Below, one piece after another: positions 14,005 through 16,704 of a DNA stretch of 16,704 bases (positions within the stretch are counted from its first letter, which is position 1; each line of letters opens with the position of its first letter). The translations under genes were made by a program, and so were the position numbers. Source of the stretch: JAIEPT01 sp038217425 (lineage in GTDB: Bacteria > Planctomycetota > Planctomycetia > Gemmatales > Gemmataceae). A model generated the notes under the pieces. It was not told the origin of the DNA and searched no databases. It saw nothing but the letters and a program-made list of their open reading frames with translations. Where the stretch lies: assembly GCA_038217425.1 (NCBI GenBank), contig JBBQPM010000150.1, positions 1-16,704 of the forward strand. The letters are read 5' to 3'.

Positions 14005-14409
14005 TCACTCCGTGAACTCGGCGCGGGCCGCGGACACGACTGAGTCCGCGACTAGCCCTTCCGCCCCGCACCGCTCTAGAAACTTGGTGGCGGCCTCGAC
14101 CAGTCCCCGGCGCGCCTGCCGCAGTTCCCGGTCCGAGATCCGGCGGGGCGGCGCTGGCTCCCGCTCCTCGACCCCGGCCGGCCCGACTTCGGACAGTTTC
14201 GTGTCGTGGGCCGCGACAAACCGCTGCTGACCGCCCTCCATCCGGACGAACCGCACCCCGTACCCATCAATGCCCTGCAGGGCGTGACGGACCTGGGCGA
14301 GCCAGAAGTCGAGGTTGGCAGCCTGGCCCGCGAATTGGTGCGGGCGGAGGGTGGCGAACCGCGACAACTGGTCGGCCACCAGTTTAGCCATGTTGGTGGA
14401 GAACGACAC
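14005..14409 (-). CDS. Conserved-type hypothetical protein flanked by direct repeats
   Basis: The 134-aa protein starts MSFSTNMAKLVADQLSRF and contains HQFAGQAANLDFWLAQVRHAL, GYGVRFVRMEGGQQRFVAAHDT, a Pro/Arg-rich hinge and a C-terminal helix RRGLVEAATKFLERCGAEGL. I recall close relatives in several planctomycete genomes, so this is a real family, but with no known function. It looks soluble and helical. The start is GTG at 14409, supported by GAGGG 7 nt upstream; the longer frames on the same strand are shadows. Diverged 83-nt direct repeats lie immediately before (14438-14520) and after (13914-13996) the gene, as if a gene-plus-spacer unit had once been duplicated or a small element had moved. 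No partner gene is in phase with it. Confidence 0.75.
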   Translation of the reverse strand: MSFSTNMAKLVADQLSRFATLRPHQFAGQAANLDFWLAQVRHALQGIDGYGVRFVRMEGGQQRFVAAHDTKLSEVGPAGVEEREPAPPRRISDRELRQARRGLVEAATKFLERCGAEGLVADSVVSAARAEFTE

Positions 14410-14437
14410 TTCCTAGCCCTCTGCTGCCGAACGACAC

Positions 14438-14520
14438 CCATCACTTGCCGGGCCGCCTGCAAGAACGTGGTGTCGCGAAAAACCGTAATTGCGGCCCGGT
14501 CAAGTGCAAGGGTTGGTTCG
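14438..14520. repeat. Diverged direct repeat, copy B
   Basis: Partner of copy A at 13914-13996, 524 nt away, same length and orientation with a few compensating one-base indels. On the minus strand it lies just upstream of the GTG start of the 134-aa gene and may hold its promoter, although no clear -10 is seen. A short frame through it ends near the gene start and might be the tail of a lost upstream gene. Confidence 0.6.
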
Positions 14521-14531
14521 CTGACGACTCC

Positions 14532-14990
14532 TCAGTTCCTTGGAGCTACGCTGGTCAATATTGCCGCCACTCGTGGCTCGTTTGCACTTGCAATCAGCAG
14601 CCCAATGGCTTGATCGAGGTACGTCAGCAATTCGTCGAGCGTTGCGGCACTATACTCTGGCGACTCCCACAGATCTTCCGTAATTTGATCGCGACTTACG
14701 TCTTCGTCTTCAACAGTGCACTGAATGGACCAGTGAGCGGCATCCCATGCAACAAGGATCGAGAATACCACTGACTTTTCGCCAGCCTTATTCCGGTGAA
14801 TGGCAAAGCCGGCTGTCACCGTTGGAGTTGAAGGGGCGTACCCCTTTCCGCAAAAGGTCAAGCCCCGCGGTTGCGTCCAACCCGTCGCTTTGGTTTCAAG
14901 ATACAAGGAGTAACCGAAAGAGCGCAACCTATCCACGGCTCCGGAAAGCGCCTGAAGTCCTGCTTTTAGGTGTTGACTCGCAGTATCCAC
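14532..14990 (-). CDS. Hypothetical protein (152 aa)
   Basis: The product has a balanced, globular composition: an N-terminal helix (TASQHLKAGLQALSGAVDRLRSFGYSL), a beta-rich centre (TVTAGFAIHRNKAGEKSVVFSILVAWDAAHWSIQCTVED) and an acidic helical end (ESPEYSAATLDELLTYLDQAIGLLIAS). I recognise no family. The only possible start near the N-terminus is GTG at 14990, because an in-frame stop lies 7 bases upstream (14997-14999). The Shine-Dalgarno is weak, so this may be a 5'-truncated remnant. Base composition looks lower in GC than core genes to the left, consistent with acquisition. It reads away from the 34-bp tandem repeat at 15049. Confidence 0.6.
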   Translation of the reverse strand: MDTASQHLKAGLQALSGAVDRLRSFGYSLYLETKATGWTQPRGLTFCGKGYAPSTPTVTAGFAIHRNKAGEKSVVFSILVAWDAAHWSIQCTVEDEDVSRDQITEDLWESPEYSAATLDELLTYLDQAIGLLIASANEPRVAAILTSVAPRN

Positions 14991-15384
14991 GACGACTCAC
15001 AGCCCAGGCGACGACCAAGCCAGCGAACCATGTAATTAGATCAACCGGTGCGCGGCTATAACGGCGCCGGTCGGTATAACGCTGCGCGGCTTTAATCGCG
15101 TCGGTTGGTATAAAACCAGCGCATCCTGATTACAACGTACGAACCTGCCCTTGTCAAACGCGAATCCGAAATTTTCTTGTTGACGCCCATTCTTGTTCAA
15201 GAGAATACAGCAACAAATATTCATGCGTCCACACACGAGGCCTCGTATGAACAAAAGTCTTCAAATGGTGAGCGGGCCGCAAGCGAAACCCAGATTATTA
15301 GATCTGCTCGATCGGCGAGCGCGAGCTGGGGCAATCCGCGTCCGCTTCGGAGTGGGTGCGCTCATCGCGTGGGAGGCTGTTCCC
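14991..15384. other. Intergenic stretch with tandem repeat, no convincing gene
   Basis: Apart from the 34-bp tandem duplication (15049-15116), I see no supported feature. A 72-codon minus-strand frame (15036-15254) crosses the repeat, has no Shine-Dalgarno and lacks protein-like composition. The first half is relatively AT-rich. The gap separates two minus-strand genes and may hold the promoter of the 14990 gene. Confidence 0.5.
15049..15116. repeat. Two imperfect 34-bp tandem repeats
   Basis: Units 15049-15082 and 15083-15116 agree at 27 of 34 positions, including TGCGCGGCT at the start and GGTATAA near the end. Read on the minus strand each unit carries TTATACC, which could serve as a protein-binding or -10-like motif upstream of the 14990 gene. 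With only two copies and no repA gene, calling them iterons is not justified. Confidence 0.75.
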
Positions 15385-15846
15385 TCACCCCGGCCCTCTC
15401 GCCCCGGAGTGCCGGGAGGAGAGGAAGGAATTCGGCTGCTCGCTCGCTTCCCCGGAGAAAACCGGGTTTCCAGTGGAGACGAGGCGAGGTTCGGAAACGT
15501 CCCCCGGCGATTTCGGCATCTGTTGTCGCGCGAAATCGTCGGCAGCGCTCGTCGGGCGAGCGTGCGGCAGACGGATGGGCGGAACGGCTTCTTTTCGTTG
15601 CAGATCGGATGAGACGTCAGCGGCAGGTTCGGCGGGCCCAGGCGCGGGGGTGGGGGCGGGCGCCTCGGGCTTGGCGTTGGGCTTGCCCATCACGTAGGTC
15701 AGCACCATCTTGGCGGCGGTCAGATTGCCTTCCAGGGCCCGCTTCAAGAGAACGCGGGCCAGGGCTTGCAAATCCTCGAGACCGACGACGGAAGCGAACG
15801 CGGCACGGAACTCGGCGGGCGTCGAAATCGGGGCGCAGGCGATCAT
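15385..15846 (-). CDS. Small accessory hypothetical protein with Ala-rich helical N-domain
   Basis: The 153-aa protein has a conserved-looking N-terminal part of about 60 residues (TPAEFRAAFASVVGLEDLQALARVLLKRALEGNLTAAKMVLTYVMGKP). This resembles small proteins in planctomycete and phage-derived regions that share the pattern ALEGD..AAK.LL.Y..GKP. A Pro/Ala/Glu linker and a disordered tail follow. The last residues are read through a GC-rich hairpin (15395-15424), so the original C-terminus may have been replaced by repeat sequence. The ATG at 15846 has GGAG 7 nt upstream, so the longer frame to 15888 is not needed. A strong -35 and a palindrome precede it. Function is unknown; DNA binding or a terminase-small-like role is speculation. 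Confidence 0.7.
   Translation of the reverse strand: MIACAPISTPAEFRAAFASVVGLEDLQALARVLLKRALEGNLTAAKMVLTYVMGKPNAKPEAPAPTPAPGPAEPAADVSSDLQRKEAVPPIRLPHARPTSAADDFARQQMPKSPGDVSEPRLVSTGNPVFSGEASEQPNSFLSSRHSGARGPG
15395..15424. repeat. CCTCTC-type hairpin inside the 3' end of the 15385 gene
   Basis: Arms 15395-15407 and 15412-15424 pair over 13 bp with two mismatches around a 4-nt loop. The surrounding CCCTCACCCCGGCCCTCTC resembles a short palindromic repeat common between genes of many bacteria. Its presence within the coding frame suggests that the frame was extended by repeat insertion, or that the true stop was lost. Confidence 0.7.
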
Positions 15847-15892
15847 GGCGAATCTCCAGAAGCGGTGGAATTGAAACCCTCGAACCACATGT

Positions 15893-15918
15893 TAACATAT
15901 GTACATGTTACGTGTCAA
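15893..15918 (-). promoter_or_regulatory. TTGACA box with palindromic operator ahead of the 15385 gene
   Basis: On the minus strand a perfect -35 hexamer TTGACA (15918-15913) is followed by an inverted repeat TAACAT-N6-ATGTTA (15910-15893) lying exactly in the promoter spacer. ACATGTTA also occurs twice directly (15887-15894 and 15903-15910). A -10 at 17 nt spacing reads TTAACA and is weak. A dyad between -35 and -10 is the usual place for a repressor site, so regulation is inferred. No regulator gene is next to it. Confidence 0.5.
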
Positions 15919-16144
15919 CCGCTATCCGCGAAATTTCTCCGGAAACGTCCCTCGGCATCGATCAAAACGTGCGTGGCGAACTTCTACAATACCGGGGGCG
16001 ATCGAGAGGTCTTTTCGCAACGAGGAAAGTTTTGTCAGTTTAGTTTTGTTTAAGTCGGGCAATAGCGGAATCGAGCGAAAAGCGGGTTGCCGTAGACATC
16101 CGGAACATCGAGAAGCGAACCTGAAGCGTCAGGAATGGGCTCTT

Positions 16145-16704
<560 letters not shown>

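Noticed and set aside
15036..15254. 72-codon minus-strand frame
   Set aside because: Crosses the 34-bp tandem repeat, has no ribosome binding site, and no protein-like pattern.
15177..16043. 288-codon plus-strand frame
   Set aside because: Arg/Ser-rich antisense of the 15385-15846 gene and its repeat; no ribosome binding site and no family features.

Overview
The window looks like chromosomal DNA from a high-GC planctomycete, most likely of the Pirellulales type. The evidence is the mix of gene families: a HEAT plus TPR protein, a ClpS with an NDDHH pocket, a single-pass membrane protein with anti-sigma-like N-terminal repeats, a small HNH cassette, and a tyrosine recombinase with a long tail. 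Dispersed GC-rich palindromes and a sigma-54 promoter agree with this. The assignment rests on recalled family resemblance, not a database search.

Positions 1-11635 are mostly conserved core. A block of nested REP-like palindromes (1-153) is followed by a solitary HlyD/MFP adaptor gene on the minus strand. Divergent from it is a UDP-glucuronate decarboxylase gene, and then hisB, separated by a perfect 22-bp inverted repeat. A TIGR01777-type SDR gene and an ECF sigma factor gene lie on the minus strand. They are followed by a HEAT/TPR gene (plus), then clpS and dtd (minus); a second copy of the inverted-repeat family separates the convergent HEAT/TPR and clpS genes. From 6847 to 11498 runs a tight plus-strand set, probably an operon: a 92-aa hypothetical protein, a 687-aa membrane protein, an M81 (MlrC-like) metallopeptidase, and uppP. 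The uppP start overlaps the peptidase stop. A tRNA-Thr(CGT) closes this part.

Positions 11636-16704 are accessory. Right after tRNA-Thr is a one-base-overlapping pair, an 88-aa protein and an HNH endonuclease, then a DUF6985-like gene. Next comes a Gly-rich disordered protein preceded by a near-consensus sigma-54 promoter, with three 9-bp repeats 83-109 bp upstream of it. Beyond it are sparse, partly lower-GC sequences with small hypothetical genes, diverged 83-bp direct repeats, a 34-bp tandem duplication, and a small gene behind a TTGACA/palindrome promoter-operator. The window ends with tRNA-Lys(TTT), its terminator, and the C-terminal part of a tyrosine recombinase whose open frame runs antisense through both. 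This is the geometry of an integrative element inserted at the tRNA 3' end and extending to the right, outside the window.

The best candidates for new biology are the sigma-54-driven disordered protein, the anti-sigma-like membrane protein and its small partner, the HNH cassette, and the peptidase-uppP coupling. No complete, recognisable defence or biosynthetic system is visible.
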